Below, one piece after another: positions 8,337-15,543 of a DNA stretch of 64,000 bases. Source of the DNA: Streptomyces reniochalinae. GTDB lineage: Bacteria; Actinomycetota; Actinomycetes; Streptomycetales; Streptomycetaceae. Numbering within the stretch: the first letter of the stretch is position 1; the number at the start of each line of letters is the position of its first letter. The stretch spans positions 1 through 64,000 of the forward strand of contig NZ_QOIM01000047.1 of the NCBI RefSeq assembly GCF_003323735.1, given 5' to 3'. The translations under genes were made by a program, and so were the position numbers. The notes under the pieces were generated by a model that was not told where the DNA came from, did no database searches, and saw only the letters and a program-made list of their open reading frames with translations.

Positions 8337-8731
8337 GTCGCTCTCTCTTTCTCGTCCGAGACCTGCTCGTCCGGCTCGGGGCCGGCTTCTTGCCGCTCGT
8401 CGGCGCTCTTGGCGGCCTGGTCCGTGAGGGTCCGCGCGGCCTCTGCGACGACCTGCGGGGTCAGCGCGTAGGCGAACGGGGACACCTCGAAGAACTTCAT
8501 CGCCTTGCCGCTGTCCGACAGCTCCAGCGATCCGACCACCAGACCGGCCGCCTCCAGCCGCTGGAGGTGCATGTGCAGCAGCGGACGGCTCATGCCGATC
8601 TCACGGGCGAGCCTGCTGACGTAGTTCCGGCCCTCGGCGAGTGCCGCGAGGATCCGCATCCGGTGCGGATTGCCGAGCGCTGCCAGGATTCTCAGCAGTT
8701 CGTCTCCTGTCGGGGTCTCGATCGCGCTCAC
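8333..8731 (-). CDS. ArsR-like winged-helix regulator
   Basis: DNA-binding protein of 132 aa. The winged helix spans about residues 8-75 (ELLRILAALGNPHRMRILAAL, then SRLAREIGMSRPLLHMHLQRLEAAGLV as recognition region). The tail is acidic and rich in Glu and Gln. No metal-binding cysteines are visible, so it is not a classical ArsR metal sensor. The GTG at 8731 is preceded by a strong GAGAGAGGGG site; the in-frame extension to 8836 is unlikely. It heads the regulator / small membrane protein / MmpL unit. Confidence 0.85.
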   Translation of the reverse strand: MSAIETPTGDELLRILAALGNPHRMRILAALAEGRNYVSRLAREIGMSRPLLHMHLQRLEAAGLVVGSLELSDSGKAMKFFEVSPFAYALTPQVVAEAARTLTDQAAKSADERQEAGPEPDEQVSDEKERAT

Positions 8732-8839
8732 CGCGACCCCTCTCTCTTGGGTGTAAGAAGAATCTGACACGTGGCGGAACGAGGTGTCGAGGCAACAGGT
8801 GCCTTGTCCGGGACAGTTCAGGGTTCCCCCTGACACGAC

Positions 8840-8870
8840 TGCGGGAGGGCCCCTGGGGCCCTCCCGCAGA
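8840..8870 (-). terminator. strong hairpin terminator
   Basis: A perfect 14-bp inverted repeat (CTGCGGGAGGGCCC / GGGCCCTCCCGCAG) with a 3-nt loop lies 34 bp downstream of the 173-aa membrane protein gene. It has no T-run, as is usual in Streptomyces terminators. It separates that gene from the ArsR-MmpL unit. Confidence 0.8.
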
Positions 8871-8903
8871 AGAGGGTTGACGTGAACGCCTCAGCGTTCT
8901 GGG

Positions 8904-9425
8904 TCAGCGCCTGCGCTTCTTCTTCCTCGCCGCCGGATTGCCCGTACGGGACTGCCGCTGCCGCGCGTGCCGGGCCTGCGCCTCCTCGTACTCGGCCCGG
9001 TGCAGCCGCTCCCCCGGCGCCTCGACGCAGGTGCGCAGCGCGTAGGCGAGCAGCACGCCGATGAAGCCGATGATCCGGATGCTGTGCATCGACGACTCGG
9101 CCGACGCCTCCCGCTCGTCGGGGCGGCGGCCGTAGAAGGTCAGCGTCCGCGCGAACGCCATCGCGCTGCACACGGCGAACGCGACGACCAGCAGCACACT
9201 CGCCCAGCTGCCGATGTCGGCCACCACGACGCCCTGGTAGGCGAAGCGCAGCACGAAAGCGCCCGCGGCGGCCGCCAGCACCGCGCCGACGCCGAGGCCG
9301 ACCCGGCGCAGCACGTAGCCGCCGGAGTGGTCGACCCAGGTGGTGCCGTAGAAGCGCAGTGGCTCGGGGGCCGGTTCGTGAGCGGTCGGCGCGCTGTTCT
9401 CGGGGGTCTTCGAGCGGTGAGGCAC
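8904..9425 (-). CDS. conserved membrane protein
   Basis: Protein of 173 aa with three probable membrane helices (AVLAAAAGAFVLRFAY, WASVLLVVAFAVCSAMAF and IIGFIGVLLAYALRTCV) and a very basic C-terminus ending in KKKRRR. I do not recognise its family; the position next to ilvD agrees with my memory of other Streptomyces. The GTG at 9425 sits 6 nt after GATAAT, a near-consensus -10, so translation probably starts on a leaderless message. A strong hairpin terminator follows the gene. Confidence 0.75.
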   Translation of the reverse strand: MPHRSKTPENSAPTAHEPAPEPLRFYGTTWVDHSGGYVLRRVGLGVGAVLAAAAGAFVLRFAYQGVVVADIGSWASVLLVVAFAVCSAMAFARTLTFYGRRPDEREASAESSMHSIRIIGFIGVLLAYALRTCVEAPGERLHRAEYEEAQARHARQRQSRTGNPAARKKKRRR

Positions 9426-9453
9426 GGTTCGATTATCGCGCGCCCGGAAACGA

Positions 9454-9488
9454 GACCGGGCCGGACCCCGTAAGGGCCCGGCCCGGTC
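9454..9488 (-). terminator. terminator after ilvD
   Basis: An 11-bp stem (GACCGGGCCGG / CCGGCCCGGTC) with a further GGGCC-rich inner part lies 15 bp beyond the ilvD stop codon. It also overlaps the region just upstream of the 173-aa gene's -10 box. Confidence 0.7.
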
Positions 9489-9502
9489 GCGGCGGGAGCG
9501 CC

Positions 9503-11356
9503 TCAGCGCTCCAGCAGGGTCACGTCCCGCACCGCGCCCCGGTCGGCGCTGGTGGCCATGGCCGCGTAGGCGCGCAGCGCCGTGGAGACCTTGCGTTCGC
9601 GGGCCGCGGGGGCGTAGCGGCCGCCCAGGGCCTCGCGCCGCGCGGCCAGCGTCTCCTCGTCCACGTCCAGCCGCATCTGCCGCCGGGGGATGTCGATGAC
9701 GACGGTGTCGCCGTCCTCGACCAGCGCGATGGTGCCGCCGCCCGCCGCCTCCGGCGAGATGTGGCCGATCGACAGGCCCGACGTACCGCCCGAGAAGCGG
9801 CCGTCGGTGATCAGCGCGCACGCCTTGCCCAGGCCCCGCCCCTTGAGGAAGGAGGTCGGGTAGAGCATCTCCTGCATGCCGGGGCCGCCCTTGGGGCCCT
9901 CGTAGCGGATGACGACGACGTCGCCCTCCTTGACCGTCTTGTCGAGGATCTTCTGGACGGCCTCCTCCTGCGACTCGCACACGACGGCGGGCCCGGTGAA
10001 GGTCAGGATCGACTCGTCCACGCCCGCGGTCTTCACCACGCAGCCGTTCTCGGCGAGGTTGCCGTACAGCACCGCCAGGCCGCCCTCGGCGGAGTAGGCG
10101 TGCTCGACGTCGCGGATGCAGCCGCCCGCCGCGTCCGTATCCAGCGACTCCCACCGCTCGGACTGCGAGAACGCCTCGGCCGAGCGGACGCAGCCGGGCG
10201 CCGCGTGGAAGAGCTCCAGCGCTACGGCCGACGGCGATCCTCCGCGGATGTCCCACGTCTTGATCCACTCGGCGAGCGAGTCGGCGTGCACGGTGTGCAC
10301 GTCCTCGTTCAGCAGCCCGCCCCGGTACAGCTCGCCCAGGATGGCGGGGATGCCGCCGGCGCGGTGCACGTCCTCCATGTAGTACGTGCCGCCGGGAGCG
10401 ACGTTGGGGGCCACCTTGGCCAGGCAGGGCAGCTTGCGGGAGAGCTGGTCGATGTCGTGCATCGTGAAGTCCAGCCCGGCCTCCTCGGCGGCCGCCAGCA
10501 GGTGCAGGATCGTGTTGGTGGAGCCGCCCATGGCGATGTCGAGGGCCATGGCGTTCTCGAAGGCGGCGCGGGAGCCGATGTTGCGCGGCAGGACGGTCGC
10601 GTCGTCCTGGTCGTAGTAGCGCCGGGCGGCCTCCACGACCGTGCGGCCCGCCGTCTCGTACAGCTCCTTGCGCGCCGTGTGGGTGGCCAGCGTCGAGCCG
10701 TTGCCCGGCAGGGCCAGGCCGAGGGCCTCGGTGAGGCAGTTCATCGAGTTCGCGGTGAACATGCCCGAACAGGAGCCGCAGGTCGGGCAGGCGTTCTGCT
10801 CGATGCGCAGGATGTCCTCGTCGGAGACCTTGTCGTTGGCCGCCTCCGACATCGCGTCGACCAGGTCCAGCTTGCGGACCGTCCCGTTGACCAGCGTGGT
10901 CTGGCCGGCCTCCATCGGGCCGCCGGAGACGAAGACCGTGGGAACGTTCAGCCGCATCGCGGCCATCAGCATCCCCGGGGTGATCTTGTCGCAGTTGGAG
11001 ATGCAGATCAGCGCGTCCGCGCAGTGCGCCTCGACCATGTACTCGACCGAGTCGGCGATCAGGTCGCGGGACGGCAGCGAGTAGAGCATGCCGCCGTGGC
11101 CCATCGCGATGCCGTCGTCCACCGCGATCGAGTTGAACTCGCGCGGGATGCCGCCCGCCGCCTTGACCGCCTCGCTGACGATGCGGCCGACCGGCTGCAA
11201 GTGGGTGTGGCCCGGCACGAACTCGGTGAAGCTGTTGGCCACCGCCACGATGGGCTTGCCGAAGTCCTCACGCGCTACGCCGGACGCCTGCATGAGGGCA
11301 CGCGCCCCCGCCATGTTGCGTCCGTGGGTGACGGTGCGGGACCTCAGCTCGGGCAT
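9503..11356 (-). CDS. ilvD: dihydroxy-acid dehydratase
   Basis: Converts 2,3-dihydroxy-isovalerate and its isoleucine-pathway homologue into 2-keto acids, the third common step of branched-chain amino-acid synthesis. The protein has 617 aa, usual for the long IlvD form. Cluster cysteines are visible in CISNCDKITPGM and CPTCGSCSGMFTANSMNCL. The C-terminus has FSGGTSGLSIGHISPEAAGGG and DVDEETLAARR. The ATG at 11356 follows GGGAGAG at 6 nt. A TetR gene lies 84 bp upstream on the same strand; whether they are co-transcribed is unclear. Confidence 0.97.
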   Translation of the reverse strand: MPELRSRTVTHGRNMAGARALMQASGVAREDFGKPIVAVANSFTEFVPGHTHLQPVGRIVSEAVKAAGGIPREFNSIAVDDGIAMGHGGMLYSLPSRDLIADSVEYMVEAHCADALICISNCDKITPGMLMAAMRLNVPTVFVSGGPMEAGQTTLVNGTVRKLDLVDAMSEAANDKVSDEDILRIEQNACPTCGSCSGMFTANSMNCLTEALGLALPGNGSTLATHTARKELYETAGRTVVEAARRYYDQDDATVLPRNIGSRAAFENAMALDIAMGGSTNTILHLLAAAEEAGLDFTMHDIDQLSRKLPCLAKVAPNVAPGGTYYMEDVHRAGGIPAILGELYRGGLLNEDVHTVHADSLAEWIKTWDIRGGSPSAVALELFHAAPGCVRSAEAFSQSERWESLDTDAAGGCIRDVEHAYSAEGGLAVLYGNLAENGCVVKTAGVDESILTFTGPAVVCESQEEAVQKILDKTVKEGDVVVIRYEGPKGGPGMQEMLYPTSFLKGRGLGKACALITDGRFSGGTSGLSIGHISPEAAGGGTIALVEDGDTVVIDIPRRQMRLDVDEETLAARREALGGRYAPAARERKVSTALRAYAAMATSADRGAVRDVTLLER

Positions 11357-11440
11357 GGCTGCCTCTCCCTTTGAAAACGCTGGAAGCACGGAAAGCTCTG
11401 CTGAAACAAATCGTAGAAGAACCGAGGGTACGCCTCCGGC

Positions 11441-12253
11441 TCAAGATCCGGACATGGAGTCCGGATCCTGGACGAACCCGCCGCACCGAGCGCCCTCTGT
11501 GCCCCCGCCCTGAGCCGCCCCCGTGTCCGCGCGGGGAGCCGGGCCCGTGAGGTGCTGCTGGACGACGGGCGCCAGCCGGCCGATCACGGCGGAGACGGGC
11601 TCGGAGGCCAGCGGCTCCAGCCGGATGACGTAGCGCAGGATCGCCGTCCCCACCAGCTGCGCGGCCGCCAGGTTCACCCGCAGGCGCGCGTCGGCCTCCC
11701 CCAGGTGCGCCGCCACCCGCGCGATCAGGTTCCGGCTCAGCAGCTCGCGGAAGACGGCGGCGGCCCGCTCGTTGTTGACGGCGGAGCGGACGATGGCCAG
11801 CACGGGCTCCCGGGTGCCGCGGTCCTCCCACATGCCCAGGAACGTGCGGGTGACCGCCTCGCCCACCTCCCCCGGCGCCGCCCCCTCGATGAGGCCGGGG
11901 ACGGCGAGCGCCGGCGCGAGGGCGCCCTCCACGGCCGCGGCGAACACCTGCTCCTTGGGGCCGAAGTAGTGGTGCACCAGCGCCGCGTCCACGCCGGCAC
12001 CGCGTGCGATGGCCCTGACGGACGCCTTGTCGTAGCCGCGCTCGGCGAACTCGCCCCGCGCCGAGGCGAGGATCAGCTCGCGCGTGCCTGGCCCGTCCTC
12101 GCCGCCGCGGCGGGCCGGGCGGCCCCGCCCGCGCGGCGCCGCAGAGGCGTTCCCGGTCCGCTCAGCGGGCTCCCCGGGCGCGCTCGCACGTCCCTCCGCG
12201 CCGTCCTCGCCGTCGCTCTCGCGTCCCCCGGCGGGCTCCTCGGGCGCGCTCAC
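11441..12253 (-). CDS. TetR-family transcriptional regulator
   Basis: Regulator of 270 aa. An unusually long, disordered N-terminus (~60 residues of Gly, Pro, Arg, Glu) precedes the TetR helix-turn-helix (ELILASARGEFAERGYDKASVRAIARGAGV, then LVHHYFGPKEQVF). The ligand-binding half resembles the TetR_C_17 type (AIVRSAVNNERAAAVFRELLSRNL). Its GTG overlaps the TGA of the isomerase-like gene (GTGA), so the two are coupled. The target is unknown; the isomerase gene or ilvD are obvious candidates. Confidence 0.88.
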   Translation of the reverse strand: MSAPEEPAGGRESDGEDGAEGRASAPGEPAERTGNASAAPRGRGRPARRGGEDGPGTRELILASARGEFAERGYDKASVRAIARGAGVDAALVHHYFGPKEQVFAAAVEGALAPALAVPGLIEGAAPGEVGEAVTRTFLGMWEDRGTREPVLAIVRSAVNNERAAAVFRELLSRNLIARVAAHLGEADARLRVNLAAAQLVGTAILRYVIRLEPLASEPVSAVIGRLAPVVQQHLTGPAPRADTGAAQGGGTEGARCGGFVQDPDSMSGS

Positions 12254-13137
12254 GCGTCCCCCCGGCGGGGAGAGGCGGACCGCCCGGCTTCCGGGTCCGC
12301 CGGGGTGCGCCCCGCACCCGTTCCCGCGGGGCCCGGGGCGGCGAGGTGCAGGCGGGTGTAGGCGAGCGCCTCGGCCAGGTCCTCCTCGCGCTCGGCCGCC
12401 GACATGGCCCGGCGCGTGTTGACCTCCACGACCACGTGGCCGTCGAACCCACGAGCGGCCAGCCGCTCCAGTACCTCGGCGCACGGCTGCGAGCCGCGGC
12501 CGGGAACGAGGTGCTCGTCCTTGGCCGAACCGTTGCCGTCGGCGATGTGGACGTGGCCGAGCCGGTCGCCCATCCGCTCCACCATCGCCAGGGTGTCGTT
12601 GCGCGCGGTGGCCGTGTGCGAGAGGTCGAGGGTGAAGTGCCGGTAGTCGTTCTGGGTGGGATCCCAGTCGGGGGCGTAGGCGAGCATCTCGCGGTCGCGG
12701 TAGCGCCAGGGGTACATGTTCTCGACGGCGAACCGCACGTCGGTCTCGTCCGCCATCCGCCACACGCCGCGCTCGAACTCGCGCGCGTAGGTGCGCTGCC
12801 AGCGGAAGGGAGGGTGGACGACGACGGTGGAGGCGCCCAGCGTCTCCGCCGCGGCCCGGGCCCGCACCAGCTTCTCCCAGGGATCCTTGGCCCACACACG
12901 CTGGGTGATGAGCAGACACGGAGCGTGCACGGCCAGGATCGGGACGCCGTGGAAGTCCGAGAGGCGGCGCAGCGCGTCCACGTCCTGGCTGACCGGATCG
13001 GTCCAGACCATGACCTCGACGCCGTCGTAGCCGAGGCGCCCGGCGATCTCGAACGCCGCGGCCGTCGACTCCGGGTACACCGAGGCCGTCGACAGGGCGA
13101 CCTTCGCCTGGGGAACCCGCACGCTTTCGATGCCCAC
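12250..13137 (-). CDS. sugar phosphate isomerase/epimerase-like TIM-barrel protein
   Basis: Protein of 295 aa of the xylose-isomerase-like TIM barrel superfamily (AP_endonuc_2). Candidate metal ligands are in VVVHPPF, FAVENMYPW, FTLDLSHTA, GHVHIADGNG and HVVVEVNTRRA. The substrate cannot be inferred. The GTG at 13137 lies 6 nt after TAGGGT, so the message is probably leaderless. The C-terminus ends in a Pro/Gly/Arg-rich tail and overlaps the start of the TetR gene by 4 bp. Confidence 0.85.
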   Translation of the reverse strand: MGIESVRVPQAKVALSTASVYPESTAAAFEIAGRLGYDGVEVMVWTDPVSQDVDALRRLSDFHGVPILAVHAPCLLITQRVWAKDPWEKLVRARAAAETLGASTVVVHPPFRWQRTYAREFERGVWRMADETDVRFAVENMYPWRYRDREMLAYAPDWDPTQNDYRHFTLDLSHTATARNDTLAMVERMGDRLGHVHIADGNGSAKDEHLVPGRGSQPCAEVLERLAARGFDGHVVVEVNTRRAMSAAEREEDLAEALAYTRLHLAAPGPAGTGAGRTPADPEAGRSASPRRGDA

Positions 13138-13315
13138 CCAGCCACCCTAAGCGCGCGCCGCTCCCCGCGAGGGAGCCGGCCACTGGGAGCCCGCTCACAC
13201 ACCGGGGTCCCGCTCGCACCGGACGCCGCGCCCCCGCCGCCCCGCGCCTGTCGTCCCGCGCCTGTCGTCCCACCCCTCGGGCCGCGGGAGACGGTCAGCA
13301 CCGAGCGGCCGCTAG
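13138..13315. other. intergenic, no gene seen
   Basis: The 178 bp between the isomerase promoter and the MITE-like element show nothing beyond the leaderless -10 box next to the gene (TAGGGT, 13149-13144). The sequence is pyrimidine-rich and no coding frame is convincing. Confidence 0.5.
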
Positions 13316-13523
13316 GGAGTGTCTTCAAAGTAGCGGCGTCCGCCCGGAGGGCGGGCCTGGCGGTGTCTGGTGCGTGCGCTCGCAAGGCGGAGGAGGGAGT
13401 CCCTGCGTGGGGGCACCTCCCGGGGCGAGCGAAGCCGAGCCCTGGGGGAAGCGGCGACCGACGACAACGCCGCGAGCGTGCGTGCCAGGCGCCGCCAGGC
13501 AGGCGGGACTTTGAAGACACGAC
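13316..13523 (-). mobile_element. MITE-like element, copy 1
   Basis: A 208-bp non-coding element flanked on both sides by CTAG (13312-13315 and 13524-13527), which looks like a 4-bp target duplication. Its 16-bp terminal inverted repeats share 13 consecutive bases (GTGTCTTCAAAGT / ACTTTGAAGACAC). Inside them is a second, 27-bp imperfect inverted pair. A copy of the same length, with identical translations in the frames I compared, lies inverted at 59340-59547. It encodes no transposase. Here it begins directly after the TAG stop codon of the Ppx/GppA gene; the stop is part of the CTAG. Confidence 0.85.
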
Positions 13524-14456
13524 CTAGAGGGCCGGGAGGCGGTCGAGGCGGCGCAGGATGACGCCCTCGCGCAGCGCCCAGGGGCAGATCTCCAGCTCGT
13601 CGACGCGGAAGAGGTCCATGGCCGCCTCCGCGACGAGGGCACCGGCGAGCAGCTGACGGGCCCGGCCCTCGGAGACGCCGGGCAGCCCCGCGCGCTCCTC
13701 GGCGGGCATCGCGGCCAGCTTGGGCACCCACTCCTCCAGGCAGGTGCGGCTGAGCCCGCGCTGCGCGTACGGCCCGTCCACGCTGCGCGGCGCGCCCGCC
13801 ATCCGCGCGAGCTGCTTGAACGTCTTGGAGGTGGCCACCACCCGGTCGGGCGGGCTGAGCCGGTTGAAGTCCCCGACCGTACGCGCGATCTCGGCCCGTA
13901 CGTGGCGGCGGAGCGCCCTCACGTCCGCCGCGTCCGGCGGATCCCCCGGCAGCCAGCCCGCGGTGAGCCGCCCCGCACCCAGCGGCAGCGACACCGCCGC
14001 GTCCGGGTCCTCGTCGAGCCCGTAGGCGATCTCCAGCGACCCGCCGCCGATGTCGAGCACCAGCAGCCGCCCGGCCGACCAGCCGAACCAGCGCCGCACG
14101 GCCAGGAACGTCAGCCGCGCCTCGTCGGCACCGGAGAGCACCTCCAGCTTGACGCCGGTCTCCTCGGCGACCCGGCCGAGCGCGTGTTCGGCGTTGGCCG
14201 CCTCGCGCACGGCGGAGGTCGCGAACGGCAGCAGCGCCTCGACGCCCTTCTCCTCGGAGACCTCCAGCGCCTCGGCGACGGTGGCGGTCATCCTCTCCAC
14301 GCCCTCGGGGCTGATGGACCCGTCGGCCTCCAGCAGCTCGGCGAGCTTGAGCGCCGCCTTGTGCGAGTACGCGGGCAGGGGACGGGCGCCGGGGTGCGCG
14401 TCCACCACGAGCAGGTGGACCGTGTTCGACCCCACATCGAGGACACCGAGTCTCAT
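13524..14456 (-). CDS. Ppx/GppA exopolyphosphatase family protein
   Basis: Phosphatase of the ASKHA fold (310 aa) that acts on polyphosphate or pppGpp. It has the N-terminal phosphate-1 motif LGVLDVGSNTVHLLVVD, the PFATSAVREAANA segment and the phosphate-2 motif LVLDIGGGSLEI. The length matches short actinobacterial Ppx proteins, which lack the HD-like C-terminal domains. The ATG at 14456 lies 7 nt after TAGCGT, so the mRNA is probably leaderless. Its TAG stop codon is contained in the CTAG that borders the MITE-like element, so that element would form the mRNA tail. Confidence 0.92.
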   Translation of the reverse strand: MRLGVLDVGSNTVHLLVVDAHPGARPLPAYSHKAALKLAELLEADGSISPEGVERMTATVAEALEVSEEKGVEALLPFATSAVREAANAEHALGRVAEETGVKLEVLSGADEARLTFLAVRRWFGWSAGRLLVLDIGGGSLEIAYGLDEDPDAAVSLPLGAGRLTAGWLPGDPPDAADVRALRRHVRAEIARTVGDFNRLSPPDRVVATSKTFKQLARMAGAPRSVDGPYAQRGLSRTCLEEWVPKLAAMPAEERAGLPGVSEGRARQLLAGALVAEAAMDLFRVDELEICPWALREGVILRRLDRLPAL

Positions 14457-14541
14457 ACCCAGCACGCTAGCGGCTGCGCAGCGGCCGCCGACGGGGAGCG
14501 GCGTACCGGCGGGAGGGCGAAGGCCCCGTACGCTGGTCGGT

Positions 14542-15477
14542 GTGGGTATGACGAAAGCGGCGAAGCAGCAGAAGCAGGGCGGCGCACGCGGGGCGCACGG
14601 CCCGGCGGCCGAGGAGCCGGCAGCGGGCGCGGCGCGGGACGAGGAGGTCGCCCTCGACTTCACCCGCGCCTGGGTCGAGTTCCCCGACCCGGCCGACGAC
14701 GAACAGGTCTTCCGCTGCGACCTGACCTGGCTGACCTCCCGCTGGAACTGCTTGTTCGGCAACGGCTGCAAGGGCATCACCGAGGGCCGCGCCGAAGACG
14801 GCTGCTGCACCCTCGGCGCCCACTTCTCCGACGAGGAGGACGAGGAGCGCGTCGCCTCCCACGTGGCGCGGCTCACACCCGAGATGTGGCAGCACCACGA
14901 CGTCGGCACCGGCGCGGCGGGCTGGGCGGAGGTCAACGAGGAGGGCGAGCGCCAGACGCGGCGGTGGGAGGGCGCCTGCATCTTCCACAACCGCGCCGGC
15001 TTCGAGGGCGGCACGGGATGCGCGCTGCACCTGCTCGCCCTGCGCGAGGGCCGCGAACCGCTGGAGACCAAGCCCGACGTGTGCTGGCAGGTGCCGATCC
15101 GGCGCACCTACGAGTGGGTCGAACTGCCCGACGGCGCAGAAGTGCTCTACGTCTCGATCGGCGAGTACGACCGCCGCGGCTGGGGCGGCGGCGGACACGA
15201 CCTGCACTGGTGGTGCACGGCGGCACCGTCCGCGCACGGCGCGGGCCGGCCCGTCTACCTCTCCTACCGCGCCGAGTTGACCGAACTCATGGGCAAGGCC
15301 GCCTACGACCACCTGGCGGAACTGTGCGCACAGCGGCTGGCCCACCAGCTCCCCCTGATGGCCCCCCACCCGGCCACCGAGGCCCACGCCTCCACCGCCG
15401 GCACGACGGACCAGGACGCGACAGGCCAGGACACGACAGGCCGCGACACGGCGGAGCAGGACCCCCTGTCGCTGTGA
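14542..15477 (+). CDS. conserved hypothetical protein, cysteine-rich
   Basis: Soluble protein of about 311 aa, typical of actinobacteria; I know no function. After a Lys/Ala-rich N-terminus, the core contains a cysteine cluster (SRWNCLFGNGCKGI, then DGCCTLGAHF) that may bind a metal or Fe-S group. Other motifs are CIFHNRAGFEGGTGCALH, CWQVPIRRTYEWV and DLHWWCTA. The tail is Thr/Asp/Gln-rich. TACGCT ends 8 nt before the GTG at 14542, pointing to a leaderless GTG start; ATG at 14548 is the alternative. It is divergent from the Ppx gene, with 85 bp between them. Confidence 0.8.
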   Translation: MGMTKAAKQQKQGGARGAHGPAAEEPAAGAARDEEVALDFTRAWVEFPDPADDEQVFRCDLTWLTSRWNCLFGNGCKGITEGRAEDGCCTLGAHFSDEEDEERVASHVARLTPEMWQHHDVGTGAAGWAEVNEEGERQTRRWEGACIFHNRAGFEGGTGCALHLLALREGREPLETKPDVCWQVPIRRTYEWVELPDGAEVLYVSIGEYDRRGWGGGGHDLHWWCTAAPSAHGAGRPVYLSYRAELTELMGKAAYDHLAELCAQRLAHQLPLMAPHPATEAHASTAGTTDQDATGQDTTGRDTAEQDPLSL

Positions 15478-15543
15478 CGCACCGCGCCTGCGCCCCGTGA
15501 CACCGCCCGCGCCGCGACGTGACGCCGGCGCGCGGCGTCGCCC

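Noticed and set aside
11441..13273. A single 610-aa minus-strand protein covering the TetR and isomerase region
   Set aside because: The upstream two thirds are out of frame with the isomerase-like gene, which has clear TIM-barrel motifs; only the C-terminal 270 residues are the real TetR.
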